Of a DNA stretch of 64,000 nucleotides, positions 23,894 through 35,249 are shown piece by piece (position 1 is the first letter of the stretch; the number at the start of each line of letters is the position of its first letter). This stretch comes from Oscheius dolichura. Lineage: Eukaryota; Nematoda; Chromadorea; Rhabditida; Rhabditidae. The stretch covers positions 2,604,001 to 2,668,000 of the forward strand of contig OW051493.1 in NCBI GenBank assembly GCA_932521035.1, given 5' to 3'. The notes beneath the pieces were generated by a model. It was given only the letters and a program-made list of their open reading frames with translations, made no database searches and was not told where the DNA came from. The position numbers were made by a program, and so were the translations under genes.

Positions 23894-25212
23894 CTACTTG
23901 CCCGGAGACAAATTATCTAATTTGAACGATTTTCCGGGAGTTTGCCTTAGAGACAAAGCTTCGAATGTGTCGGTTGGAGTTGTTTCACGAGCGGAGTCGG
24001 CGTCCTTTCTAAGTTTTCTTTTAGTTGTAGCGGCCGTTTCTATTTTTGCTGAATACTAAAATTATATCAGTTCCTTATGTACTAACCACGTGCATCACGC
24101 TTTTTAGCCGGAATGGGATCACCAAGAGTGATCCTTGGCTCGCTTCGCGGATTCTATAATGAGAAAAGTTAGTTAATGATATTAACTAACTTCTACGGTT
24201 GAATCGCATAAATTTTCCACAGTCGCGAAAGAGATGTCAAGCATGGTTTCATTTAATCCCAAGGAAGTGTTCATAGCTGTAGTTCCAGCAAATTCATCAT
24301 CAAGATAGACGCTGCTAACGCTAAGAAGCACCCTAAAAATTGATTGGATAAGCTTGACAACAAATTTACTTGTGATGCGCAGTCGAAGTCCCTGATACTA
24401 TCATTGATCGTGCTTTCGGATCAAGATCATATAATTCGGGCGACCTGTAATATCCAGGTGCTTGATAGCCCTTGGGGGTGCCTAGAACAGAATGTTAACC
24501 ACCTTATAAACTAACGGTTAGAATATGTAATTCTGAACGTAGGAAATGCTTCTTTAGGCAGTGGCTGAAGTACTTGGCGACAAAGCTTTCTAATGCGAAG
24601 CAGCAAATCCACAGTCTGAGACTTAACAGTTTGTGGTCCAGTATATTCAAGCTTTGCCAAGGCTTGGTTAATACCACTAAACCACAAAAAATTATATTCA
24701 TACAATGAAACCCTACGTAGAAAAAGTTGAAATAGCTTGTCCATTACTGTAATCAACCGACCAAGTAAAAACTTCAGTAGCATCGTTGTAGTCGTCTTCA
24801 TTGCAGCTAACGACTATGATCAGCTCTTGGAGGTATCCTTGCCTCATGGCCTCTGCGGCACCTTTTATTTTTTCCACCACTCTTCCTCCAGTAAGACACT
24901 TGGTGTCTGGAACCCAACATCGGCAAATATCTACAAACTGATTCAATTATGAAAAGAAATACTTACCCGAGATACTTCGTTTTTTAAATACGTCTTCAGG
25001 AAGAAGTTTTCTGCTTTGCAAAAGCTGAGAAATTCCGAGCAAGAGGCAACGTTCCATAAACTTTTCCGAGTCAGACAAGGTCTCAAATTCTTCTGGGAAG
25101 GTGCTAGACCACTAAAAAGGTGAAAAGTTTGAGATCATTTCTAATTTTGCAATGATCGTACCATGGACTTTCCACCGCTCATCGATTCGTTCCTGCGAAG
25201 CCGAGTCGACAT
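23894..25212 (-). CDS. HORMA-domain meiotic axis protein
   Basis: HORMA proteins of the HIM-3/HTP/HORMAD class build the meiotic chromosome axis and recruit partners by closing a safety belt round a closure peptide. The ATG follows gttttag by one base (MSTRLRRNESMSGGKSM). The domain is recognisable from FETLSDSEKFMERCLLLGI, LLPEDVFKKRSI, VVEKIKGAAEAMRQGYLQEL, IIVVSCNEDDYNDATEVFTW, SQTVDLLLRIRKLCRQVLQP, LPKEAFPTFRITYSN and the hallmark TPKGYQAPGYY. The C-terminal tail is basic and Ser/Thr-rich, ending LRQTPGKSFKLDNLSPGK; it may hold a closure motif, but that is inference. It is the first gene of a three-gene minus-strand run. Confidence 0.85.
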
Positions 25213-25857
25213 TCTAAAACTTGGCGTGTGAAATTATAAAGAAATGGCAAATAAGCGGAAATCAAAAACAGAGAAGAAATGGTTCCTGGTTTGCTAGTGT
25301 AGAAAAATGTTGAGCTGCGCTTATATATATATATATATATATAAGCGTATATCATACGAATTGCAGGCGACGGATTCGCAAAATGTATTCTGTGACCAGA
25401 TTCTTTTCTTCCATGCCTTTTCATCATTTTATGTCGTGATTACGAAGTTTTTGCCAATTCTAAACATTCGAAACAACACATGAAGCAACACAGCAATACA
25501 AAACGTAGCTCAACATTTCTTTTTTTCTTTCTAAATCGTTTCTATCGCAAACAAAGAGTGTGAAATGAAAGATTTTTAGGAAAAATGTAGGCTTCAGCAT
25601 TTGCCTGGGGCCTGATGGCGGGGAGCGGGCGATATTCAAATCAGTTATTCGATTTGGAGATGATATTCCTCCAATGAACTTGTACCATCTTTGTCTCACA
25701 AGGGAACCACAGTCCATTTTTTTTTAAAAGTTGCTTTGGGTTCCCGTGTAAAAGGCGAGGAACCGGCAAGCTGATGATCCGAATGGGCCCTGTTCCTGAT
25801 GGACGGATCTCTGGATCTCCGGACCTCCAAGCCGACCCCCCACCCCCTGCAACTTAC

Positions 25858-26330
25858 CTCAAATGGGAGATGAGCACCCCATTTGAGGAAGACTAGCCCA
25901 AGGGCTATAAAGAGAGAGAGGAGGACAGCGGAGGAGGACGGCAAGAGTCCGAAGAAGAGGCCAGCCCTATTGGAGAAGAAGAAGAAGAAGGCGAAGCAGC
26001 TGTTCTACTATCCCGGACAGGACTCTCGTTCGGTTAGTTTATCAGTTTTAGGTCAGTAACGCGACTCTTTTAGAGGAACACAACACGTGCCTCTGCCGCC
26101 TGGAAAGGGCAGTCCCTTGGAGAATAGTTCCCTTGTGTTTTTAATCTCAAATGAGAGTACCATTTGAGGTAGTCGAGCCAGGCGGCTCAAGGTGCGAGAG
26201 GTACCGTAAAGGCCACGCATACCCGTAAGCGGGACCTCAAATAGGCACCCTGCTTGAGGAGGCCTAGCCTGAAGGTTACAAGGAAAAGAGGATACAGGAG
26301 GAGGAGGATAACAGAAGCCCGAGGGCTATA
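25858..26330. repeat. Three diverged hairpin repeats
   Basis: CTCAAATGGG...CCCATTTGAG at 25858-25887, CTCAAATGagagtaCCATTTGAGG at 26146-26169 and CTCAAATaggcaccctgcTTGAGG at 26236-26259 are each a short palindrome. Each is followed by a related tail (agactagcccaagggctata, agtcgagccaggcggctcaa, aggcctagcctgaaggttac). A fourth tail without its hairpin (agcccgagggctataaaaag) occurs near 26310. Confidence 0.6.
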
Positions 26331-26399
26331 AAAAGAAGAACGAAAGGCATAAGAGGAGGATAAGAATGGCAAAAGGTTGAAGGCAGACGAGAGGAGGAA

Positions 26400-27050
26400 C
26401 TAGGGAAGGCGGATGATGCAGCATCGACAGGAACAGGATTCACTTTGGTTTGCTTGCTTGTTTTCAAAATAACTGGAATATTTCAGAAGAGAATCTAAGG
26501 CGTCGTCCAGTGCCCCGTCCTCTGTTGTTGTCCTCCTGGCGTGGCTCGTCCCCGGTTGTACGAGATGGTGCTGATGGTGCTTGTATACGACTCCTCCCGG
26601 ATTCCGGGCAGCTGGGAGGGCCGGTTCTGTCTGCCGACGACATAGTTTGTTCTCCTTTTTTATGCTCATTTTCCTATTTAGAAGTAGCCGACGTGACCGT
26701 TCTGTGATAGCTGCCAGTTTCTGAAAGGAGGATGAAGAGACTGGTCTCTTTGGGATAGTGGAGGATAGGGTACAGAGCCTGGCTGGGCTTTGCTGTTCTT
26801 CCTCTGTTTTTTGGAGATTCCATCTCATCCTCTCTCCATTTTCTCTTGTGCATATATGGCTCTTGTCCTCCCCCAACGCCTCTTCCCCAATGCCCCTCTC
26901 CCAATTGTTCAGTGTGTTTATTACTGTCCAAAAATATAAATATAAATCTATATACAGTATACTATGTGTATTCTGGACAAGAAGAAGAAAGGGCGAGGTA
27001 CTATCTACACAGAATCGTTTCGCTTCGGGACCCGTCATATTTTCAGCCAA
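26400..27050 (-). CDS. Candidate ORF, unrecognised
   Basis: An uninterrupted frame of 216 codons starting MAENMTGPEAKRFCVDS. The middle part (MSIKKENKLCRRQTEPALP, then GALDDALDSLLKYSSYFEN) looks more protein-like than the ends, and the tail CSCRCCIIRLP does not. There is no clear promoter, acceptor or family resemblance, and an open frame of this length can arise by chance in GC-rich DNA. Confidence 0.25.
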   Translation of the reverse strand: MAENMTGPEAKRFCVDSTSPFLLLVQNTHSILYIDLYLYFWTVINTLNNWERGIGEEALGEDKSHICTRENGERMRWNLQKTEEEQQSPARLCTLSSTIPKRPVSSSSFQKLAAITERSRRLLLNRKMSIKKENKLCRRQTEPALPAARNPGGVVYKHHQHHLVQPGTSHARRTTTEDGALDDALDSLLKYSSYFENKQANQSESCSCRCCIIRLP

Positions 27051-27128
27051 GAGACGGCAATTTTAACCGCGTATAAATAAGGGCAAAAGGAGGAAATAAA
27101 TACAAAAAAAATGGGAGAGGCAGATGAA

Positions 27129-29252
27129 TCACGGGGACTCGTCGTCCGAGACGGCATTCTGGTGGCTGAACGCGTAGCTGAGCTTCCGGTTGACGCTGGG
27201 AGGCCGGCTGTGGCAGAGGGAGGTGTGTGACCCGCTGTGTCGACGGCAGAGGGGCTTCGGCAGGTACTCGTCCGACGTTATGGAGATGTCCGAAGCGGCC
27301 GAGTTGAGCCGATGTCGGCGGGTGAGGCCGGCCACGTCGATGTCTTCTAAACGGATAGCATCCTCCGATAATTGTCGCCTGTTCCTACCTGTACACTCGG
27401 CTAGCCTGTCCTCCAGGTTCAGGAATTGTTTGTAAGCAATCTCTGTGCTGAATATTTTTCCAATTATGACGATGGCCGTCAAGAGGGCCGAGATGGCGCA
27501 GCAGACGAAGAATACAGTAGGGACGACGAAAAACTGAACGGGGGATGAGGGCTGAGCGGGGCAGAGAGGACTTACAATGCTCATCAGAAACTTCTTTCGG
27601 TGCTGTCCCCAGGCATAGGAGTAGAGGAGGGAGAAGACACACGTCCAGAGGCCGACCTGCGCCTGAGCGATGTCGTAGAAGACGGAGCTATGAGTCTCAC
27701 TGCCGGAATCGTTGGACACCTGTAATGGGTCGAATTATTATATACTTTCTCTATTTTATAGCTGTTTCTACCCACCAAATCGCCGATCAAACTGTGAGCA
27801 TAATATCCTACAGTAGTCTGGGTGATATCAAGCAGCTTGGCCGTATTCACGTAATACATTTTGAGCCTGGCGGAAAGGGAAAGTTGCCTCACAAACAACG
27901 AGGAGAGGGGAAGTAGCAGGCTCGATAAGTGGAAATGACCCCACCTGTACGATAGAAAGGGGAAGATAAAACAAGACTTCAGTATCCGCTAGAGAGAGGC
28001 CGGCCTCCTGGGACCGGGCCAGCTGTTCTCCTGATAGTAAGGAGCTCTCCAGGTGGAAATTTTGAGAACTTATGGGAGCAGGGGGAAATAAGGAGACTGA
28101 GAAAGATGATGGGAGAGGTTGAAATGCGACAGGCAGATGACAGGGCACGTGGCCGGTCAAAGTACGCGGAGGACGATTAGAGGAAAGTTTGGGGGAACAA
28201 TGTTGCCTAGGGGGACGATCGTTTTCTGGCTCTAGGGGAGGGTAAGAGAAAAGCTGCAACTTGGTGACTTTTACCCTATTGAGAGCAGGAGGATGGATGC
28301 TGGAGACAGTAATCCCGTTTTTCACCAGCTACCGGGGTCGTTTTGGTGTCTATCTGTTGAGAATACAGTGGAGGGCAAGAAAACACTAAAGGGAACTACT
28401 CTAGGGCATCCTTCCCCATTTGGCTAGTACTTTAAAGCCTGGCTTTAGGCCGCTTCTCTCTACGGCCCCTCTTCTAACCTCCACAGCCCTGCCTGCTCCG
28501 GCCACCCATATCGACCACAGAGATCATCTATTTTTACACCCACAAGATGCTCTCTGTCATTCTGCCAAGGGAGGACAAAGTACACGGGCGGCCGGCCGGT
28601 TGTGACGTCATAATCTCGGACTAGTACAGAAAGAGCTGTGGCGACAAGGCGGGGAGAGGCTAGGAGGCTGCCAGAGACCAATAAGAAGCAACTTCAAAAG
28701 CTGGGTGCGTGTATGGTTTTCTCCGTTTCACGTGAAACATTCATGCCCTGCTTGAACCAGATCGTACGGGGGCTAATTTAGCAAAGGAAAGGACAGAGAG
28801 GGCGGGTGCGGGTAATTGGAACGGGGGGCATGCTGTGCGACCTTTGGACCTCTCTCCTCCCTGAGAAAAGCTGGTTTCTGATGAAAACGATGGGATTGAA
28901 TCAGAGAAAAGATGAACTTTCTCCTATTTTTCTGGTTTTATCAAGAATGAGCCGGCTACCGTAACCCCAAAGGAGAAAAGAATAGCGGTAGGGACTGACC
29001 TCACTCAAACAGCTGCTCAGCTTGTCCAACTCATCCGACGAGCAGTATCCCTCGCCGCCGTAGTTGGCCTCCTGTAAAAGAGAGGTGACTCCCAGGGACA
29101 GGGCCTTACTAGCTGGCGGGGCTACAAAATAGAAAGAGCTCGCTTACTCCACTGATCGAATCGATGGATTCCGCCCGGCTGAGAGAGGCCTTCTGTGGCG
29201 GGAGGCCCTCCTCGGCCAGCTCGTGCGGCAGATGAGCCACATCGTATGTCAT
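27129..29252 (-). CDS. Multi-pass membrane protein, unrecognised family
   Basis: Exon 1 begins at 29252 with MTYDVAHLPHELAEEGLP and includes ASLSRAESIDSISG; exon 2 is EANYGGEGYCSSDELDKLSS. After about 1 kb come linked exons with at least two or three hydrophobic segments: LSSLLLPLSSLFVRQLSL, then YYVNTAKLLDITQTTVGYY, then FYDIAQAQVGLWTCVFSLLY and FFVVPTVFFVCCAISALLTA. A Ser/Arg-rich cytoplasmic tail ends NAVSDDESP. FYDIAQAQVGLW resembles the last segments of TMEM179-type tetraspans, but I would not name it. The exon 2 to exon 3 phases do not match, so at least one further exon must lie between 28000 and 28985; a frame at about 28460-28625 containing RDYDVTTGRPPVYFVLPW is a candidate. Confidence 0.55.
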
Positions 29253-31426
29253 TTCGTCTCTCTATCTCTATCTGTAAAAGAATCTGTAAAAGAGAAGAGA
29301 ATAGAAAGGAAAGCAAAGCAGGAGAGCGGGTACAGTAGCGCTGACTTCTAATCAACGGAGGCGTTCGTGGCTGGTATCAAGTTCAGGCGCTGTTCGTACC
29401 ACGACCCAAATGTTGGTCAGTGCACTTTTTCTTTCTCTTTCAGATAAACAGGAGAGCCGTGTTGTGTTTTGATAGGGGTGTGATCAGGTGTGTAAAAAGG
29501 GAGAGAGGGAGCAGAAGTCACTTTTGCAAGGGGTATCCTTTCTATAAATGACTACTGGAAGGAGGAGGAGACTTGCGAGCAAGGAGGAGACAGGACAGTA
29601 CAGTAATTTGGGTTTACAATAAGTGGTCTTTCTCTTCTGATTATGGAGACATTTTTAGTTTTAAAAATAGACATCAGGATCGCGAGAAAAATGCATTTTA
29701 TGCCGAAAAAAGGGGACAGACTGGAGGTGCGGGCATTGTACTCCTGAAGCAGCGAGGTCCGATCTTTAAAAATGCGCTTTCGTGCTTCTGGGCTGTGACT
29801 TGCTTTTTTCTACAGTACTTCGACTAATAAATGTATAGTAAGTACATTAAAATAGAGAAAAGGACAAGAAGAGGGGATTTCAATGGGGAGAGCACGGTGA
29901 CTTGTAAAGGTGACATCGAATTCGACTTGTTTACCGAGATCTGGCGAAAGATTTGATTGTTTTTCAGATCGGGAGCTAGTTCCACACCATGCAATTATGG
30001 AAAAGTCCATCCTCCCCAGGAGAGGTGTGGTCAGAATACCGTAGCCCCTTGAATCCCCAGCGTGCTGTAAAAGCGCTTCAGCTAACAGCTGGCACACTCG
30101 GTTTTCTCCATTTTTTTTTTTGGATGTCTTTCCATTTTTTTTGCATAATTGGGTAATTCGAGACACTATTTATTCAATAGAAATAGTAAAAACAAAGTAA
30201 GTTTTGATTTTGGTGGCACTTAATGCAGTGCCTTTATAGGGCGCGAAGCGAGTTTAGGAAGAGGCCGCTCTGGGTTATTTAGAGAGAGGGAAAAAGGTCT
30301 GGGATGGCCACTCTAATTGTGTTTATATCCACTCTGGGTACCCTTGCCCCATGGATGCGCGGGAAATTCTTGTAATACAGGGCGGGCAGGAGAGACAGAG
30401 AGACGGCTTTTTAGTCTGTGCGTTGTGTGTAGCGGGGCGGGGTGACACACAAGGGGGTTGGGAGAGGGCCGAGTGTTCTCTCGGGTGTGAGGGACCACCA
30501 CCACCACGACCAGCAGCCCGACACGTGAACGGCACACGGACGGACAATAATGACAGGCGGGCTGGATGGATGACTAGTGAATTAATTGGTCGAGGGGGAG
30601 GAAGGCCAGAAAACGGGCAGGCCCCCTTTTGGGAACAGCTTGCTGGAGGATGGCCGGCAGCTGTTGTTCCAGCAGCGGCCGAGGAGCAGATAAACAAAAC
30701 TGCTGAATTGGCAAACGACTGATAATGAGAAGCAATAAGAGAAGAATTGGCTGCGTAGCTCGTAGAATGCTCGGCCTGATCCTCCCCTGCCATCTCGGCC
30801 GGCCATCTGTCAATCAGTTTTAGTCAGAAAAGAAGTAGCCACGGACAGGCTTTTTCCTATTATTCTCCCTCCCGCCTCGCCGATAAGAGACAGTCAAGGA
30901 GATGAGTGGTTCTACACACTTTGAGGGCATTTATGGTCGAAAAAGGGAGATCGGGGAAGACGAGGACAAGCCTTAGGAGTTTTGAATGGAGACGGGAGTA
31001 GATTGTCGACCGTGGCCATAGGCTTCAATGGGGCTTAGTCTATAGTAGCACTCTCAAAGATATTCCATTCTACTGACAAAGAACTGCTTTTTGGTGTTCC
31101 AAAGAGTGATATTTCATCATTGAAGGCAGAGGAAGGGACAGGGAGGGAAGGCTCTCCAGCTTCCTGTTAGGAGACAAAAGAAAAGAACGGCTGAATTGGC
31201 AAAAAATGTAAATTATCTCGTCGAAAACAAAAGGAGTTTCTGGACTGGACTAGCCGGGACAAAAAAAGCGATGATAACAGTTGCAAAATAGCCGCGATTG
31301 CGTTAGTCTCCCCAGTTCAAAAGTCAGTCGAGAAATCTTGTTGACCTCCGGCTGCCCCGTTGTACAAAATGTGAACTTGTTCGAGACTTTTACCCCAATC
31401 AGCAAGCTGTCATCTCTGCCGCCCTC

Positions 31427-31636
31427 TCACTGATAGCTTTGAGTTTTGCACCGAGGTGGAACATAAAAAAGGGGAGAAGCAGCTGCCGGTGGTTGGGCAA
31501 GAGATTGCGTCAGATGGGTCAGATACAGGAAGAAAAGGGGGCGCCAGTACTTCGGGGTGGGGTTGAAAACAACGCCTGAAAGAAGAGAGAGATCCATCAC
31601 CGATCGACGAGTAATCCGCCCGTAAACTTCGCTCAT
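31427..31636 (-). CDS. Candidate small protein, 69 aa
   Basis: The frame starts MSEVYGRITRRSVMDLSL and includes NPTPKYWRPLFFLYLTHL, one hydrophobic stretch. Support is contextual: the minus strand has TATAAATA 82 nt upstream and a ttttacacag acceptor just before the ATG. I do not recognise the product, and an alternative 25-nt intron (ending ctttcag) inside it would give a different, shorter peptide. Confidence 0.3.
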   Translation of the reverse strand: MSEVYGRITRRSVMDLSLLSGVVFNPTPKYWRPLFFLYLTHLTQSLAQPPAAASPLFYVPPRCKTQSYQ

Positions 31637-31717
31637 CTTCGACTGTGTAAAAACCAAAGAAAAACTGTTCAAAGGCAGACGAGTCAAGGTTGAAACGGAT
31701 ACTTCGCGGGGACAGCG

Positions 31718-31725
31718 TATTTATA
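31718..31725 (-). promoter_or_regulatory. TATA-box-like element
   Basis: TATAAATA on the minus strand in otherwise GC-rich DNA, 82 nt upstream of a short open frame. The expected start site is near 31690. Confidence 0.4.
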
Positions 31726-33281
31726 GGGGGAGGACCGGCTCGCTTCGTATGTTGTCAGGGAAAGAGGCTCAATTTGGCAACGTCTGGGCCAATGTTCGTT
31801 TTGGGAAGATAAGTAGGAAACCGTTTATCCGGTATACTTTGCAGGGGTGGCGTTGAAATGGAGGCAGGGGAGTCCAAGGACAAGAACTGTGGGAACAACA
31901 AGGGGACAACGACCTTTTTAGAGGGGAAACGGCGGACACTCCAACTGGAGCAGGGTGATTGGCAGAGGGACCGGCTCTTGCTATTGGAGCAGGTCGGGAG
32001 ATCGGTGGCCACTGGCCCGAGGGTCCCGTCGGCTCGGCACCATTCCAGACTAGCCATTCCTGGAAGACAACAAGGGAGGACGGAGACTGTGACCTTTTAG
32101 GGAGAGGCTGGCTTTTGGAATGGTTGAAAGGTGATTGAGACAACTACCAGTACACGGCCATTGACATTGTTGGCCGGGAAACCGAAGGAGACCAAAGAAG
32201 ACCCTGCCGGATGGGGAAAATTTCGGCCGTTCTTGGTGGACAAGGTGGGTTATAGAAACTACGGTGCTCTCGGCTGGAGCAAGTGGCTTGAAAGGGCGAC
32301 CGGCCTCCTGGCCCGTGTCCTTCAGCTGTCCTAGGGGTTACTTGAGGAAAATGGAGTAGGCTAGAAGCAGGCTCCCCATCGTTGTCACTATTCGGCTGTG
32401 GCCTGGTTTCTCCAGGTTTCTGACCTTATAGAACCCAGGAGAACTCAAACAGTCTGGTGGAGAGGAAAAGGCCGTGGCTCTAGATACAACCCGGTCTCCC
32501 TCCGGTCTGAGGCTAGATAGCCGATGCCTCCATACAAGAGACGAGAACTTCGAGATGAACGGGCAATGGACTCAGTACTATCCTCTCCCAAGAATCCCTT
32601 GTTTTCTTCCGATGGCTATCGTTATCAAGAGTTTTCCGGTTCATAATAAGAGATCACGGTGGTCGTTAGTCAAAGCGAGGATGCTTCTGCTCCTTCCCGG
32701 GGAGGATGGCCTATTTCCCCTCCAGAAATTGGGAGTAAATAAGCTCAAAACACACGAGAACGTCGCCGAAAAGACAAGGGGCGATAATACGGTGACTATG
32801 GGCTGGAAGGGAGAAGCTGACAAACAAGTTGGAGGAGAGTACAAGGCCCGAGCGGGTGGGAGAGAAGGAGATACGGAAGGGATCAAAAGAACAACAAAAC
32901 GGGTAAACAACCCGGGGGAGAGAGAGAGGGGGGGGGGGGGCTTGGATCACTGGAGATCAGGGAATATTTCAGGGTGTAAGGAAGATGTTGTTATTGGGAG
33001 AGAGGAGTGTTTGGTTGAGATCTATTGAGAGGAAAGGAACTACCGGAATGGACAGGAAAGACACGGTTGTTTACTTGGAGGAGGAGAAGATAGTTCGAGG
33101 ACACGTGGAAAAGATCGCCGTTGTTTGGTGTTTACCAAACTGGAACAGGAAACGACGGAAGGAGGATGGCTGCAGGGGAGGAGAGGATGGGCAGGCGGCC
33201 TTCAAGGGTCACCGGCCACTCTTATTCCAGGCTAATTCGCCTTTTTTTCTCCTAACCAAGGTGGTATGTTTATTTTTAAGG

Positions 33282-33284
<3 letters not shown>

Positions 33285-33327
<43 letters not shown>
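33285..33327. repeat. (TA)n microsatellite
   Basis: About 21 uninterrupted TA units. Confidence 0.95.
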
Positions 33328-33329
<2 letters not shown>

Positions 33330-35249
33330 AGGGTCAGAATATGCTCAAAATGGCGACTGGGGGAATTTTAAAGGGCGGGAGGTCGAGGATGGCCGCGTCT
33401 TCCTCCCTATCCTCGGAAGATTGTATGGTAATCTATTAAAATAAGTCCCTGGCATTGTATTTAACAGAGAGAAAAGAAGAGAATAGACAAAAGAAAGAGG
33501 GCTCCTTACTCCCCAGAGCACGTGTGTTTGATCTATCTGACTATTCGTAAACAGGAACGAGCTGGTCGCCCCACGTGGGAGACAATAACTCCTCATAACA
33601 GAGGACGAGACAAACTTTTCGAACAAGTCAAAACACGGGACGAATGACGTGGCCGTGTTTCCCCTTTTAGACGGTGAGGACCGCTACAAGATAGAGAAAA
33701 GGAAGCGACGGCTGACCATGGCTATGGGAATATTGGGAGAGACAGGGGAGAGAGACATCAGAGCGGTCAGCCCGCGTTGTTCCAAGGGGTCGGGCCGTCA
33801 CCTCTACGCCACCCGGTCTCCCAAAAGATAAGCGAAGATTTGTTGCTGACCTTGCACATATAATTGATTGTGTGGCAAGAAACTTTAGCCGGACGATAGG
33901 TAGCTATCGATTTATCCCGTTTACGTCAAAGGAGCCCGTCTTCAAAGGCAGCCGAGCAGGGGAGATTGGTGGAAGACGCTGGCCGCTCTGATAGGTTTCC
34001 CCCATTCCATGGAAAAGTGAGTCGACGTTAGGATTTGGTTCTCTTCGGACCAGAGGAGTACAAGGAGGAGGAGGGCGACGAGGAGGACGAGGACGAGGAG
34101 GCGCCTTCTGCTGGCTCGTACCTTGGTTGAGCGTGTCAAGGTGTCCGACTTTCACATTCTGGCAGCCGACGATTAGCAAGAATTCTGAAATAAAAAGAAC
34201 AAGTTCGATGGCCCTGGAGTTGTCACCGTTTTTGGTTAGTATGCCCCGAAGGGGGTCTCCATTTCCAGAAGCGAAAGAGGAAGCCCGGGATCAAGGGTAG
34301 CTTCCCTGTGACCAACGAGCAGATCGCCCTCTTTGAAACCCACTCAAGCATTACCTTTCAAGAGTAAACAAAGCTCTTAATTCAGGTGTATCATATTGGT
34401 CCTCGGCCAGTTTTGACTTATCCTTGGCCATATTTTGGCCACCGATGGCCCGGTAGTCTTTCTTCCCTCCTCTCGCCCCCTCCCCGTTGTCCTCCCTCTC
34501 TTTTATCCACAAATAAACTGTTCTCTTTTCGGATAGTCACCATCCTTTCTTCTTGGAAATACAGATCAGTAGAGCAGCTGACGGACACGGCAGAATGTAT
34601 AATCTTCCAGGAGACTTGTTCTAGAATGAGGCCGGAAATTGGGTAAACATCAGACATTTGAGCACATTCAGAGGCGGCTATTTTAATTGCTAACCTTGAC
34701 TTTTTGACTCCAGACTTCACTTTACTTTACTAATTGGGTCACCGTTGTATCCCCATTTCGGTTCGGTCATCTTCTCCCCGTTCTACTTTATTTTTAAAAA
34801 AGGACGAGGCTGTCTCTCCAGCCCACATATCTCGGCAGATTGGAGAAAAGTAGACTTACCGTAGATTTCCATACTATGAATTATCAGCTGAAGGCACCTC
34901 CTCCTTCCCCTCGTCCTCCTCATCCTCCATGTCCTCCTCGTCGCTCAGCGCGTCCTCCTCCTGGCAGTGTTTTATGGGCAGGAGTTGTCCAGGCAGAGTC
35001 GGGCGAGTCGCCGCGGGAGGACGAGCCACGAACTAGACCACCGTTAGTCAGAGTAAGAAGGGCTTTCCCATTGGGTGAGAATATTCCCTCCAGTCCCCGT
35101 CTGCCTTTCCTCCTTGCACCTCTTGCTGATCTCTATTTCCAGCAGCCAATAATCACATTACCGTACCCAATCATGACATCACAGTGTTCTTCTAACCTTT
35201 TCGTCGCCTATCGTCACCGCATATTGTCGCATTATTCTTGTCCATATAG

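Larger units (their letters stand above)
25213..27128. other. Intergenic with simple and hairpin repeats
   Basis: Contains a short (TA)n tract at about 25322-25343, three hairpin-bearing repeats (25858-26259, listed separately) and a G/A-rich stretch. A 216-codon minus frame (27050-26400) includes MSIKKENKLCRRQTEPALP and may be an exon, but I could not connect it to anything. Confidence 0.5.
29253..35249. other. Long GC-rich stretch without a convincing gene
   Basis: About 6 kb with many short frames caused by CTC/GAG and CCA repeats. It includes (CCA)n at about 30492-30505, (G)n at 32930-32939, and a long (TA)n array at 33285-33327. The only piece with gene-like context is a 69-codon frame behind a TATA box at 31718-31725. 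Confidence 0.5.

Noticed and set aside
30313..30813. Several overlapping frames of 70-156 codons.
   Set aside because: All six frames are open for similar lengths around CCA/GGC-rich DNA and none has protein-like features.
33942..34139. Leucine-rich minus frame (RRLLVLVLLVALLLLVLLW) resembling a type II membrane anchor.
   Set aside because: It is produced by a GAGGAGGAC-type repeat; no downstream coding follows and the other frames are equally biased.
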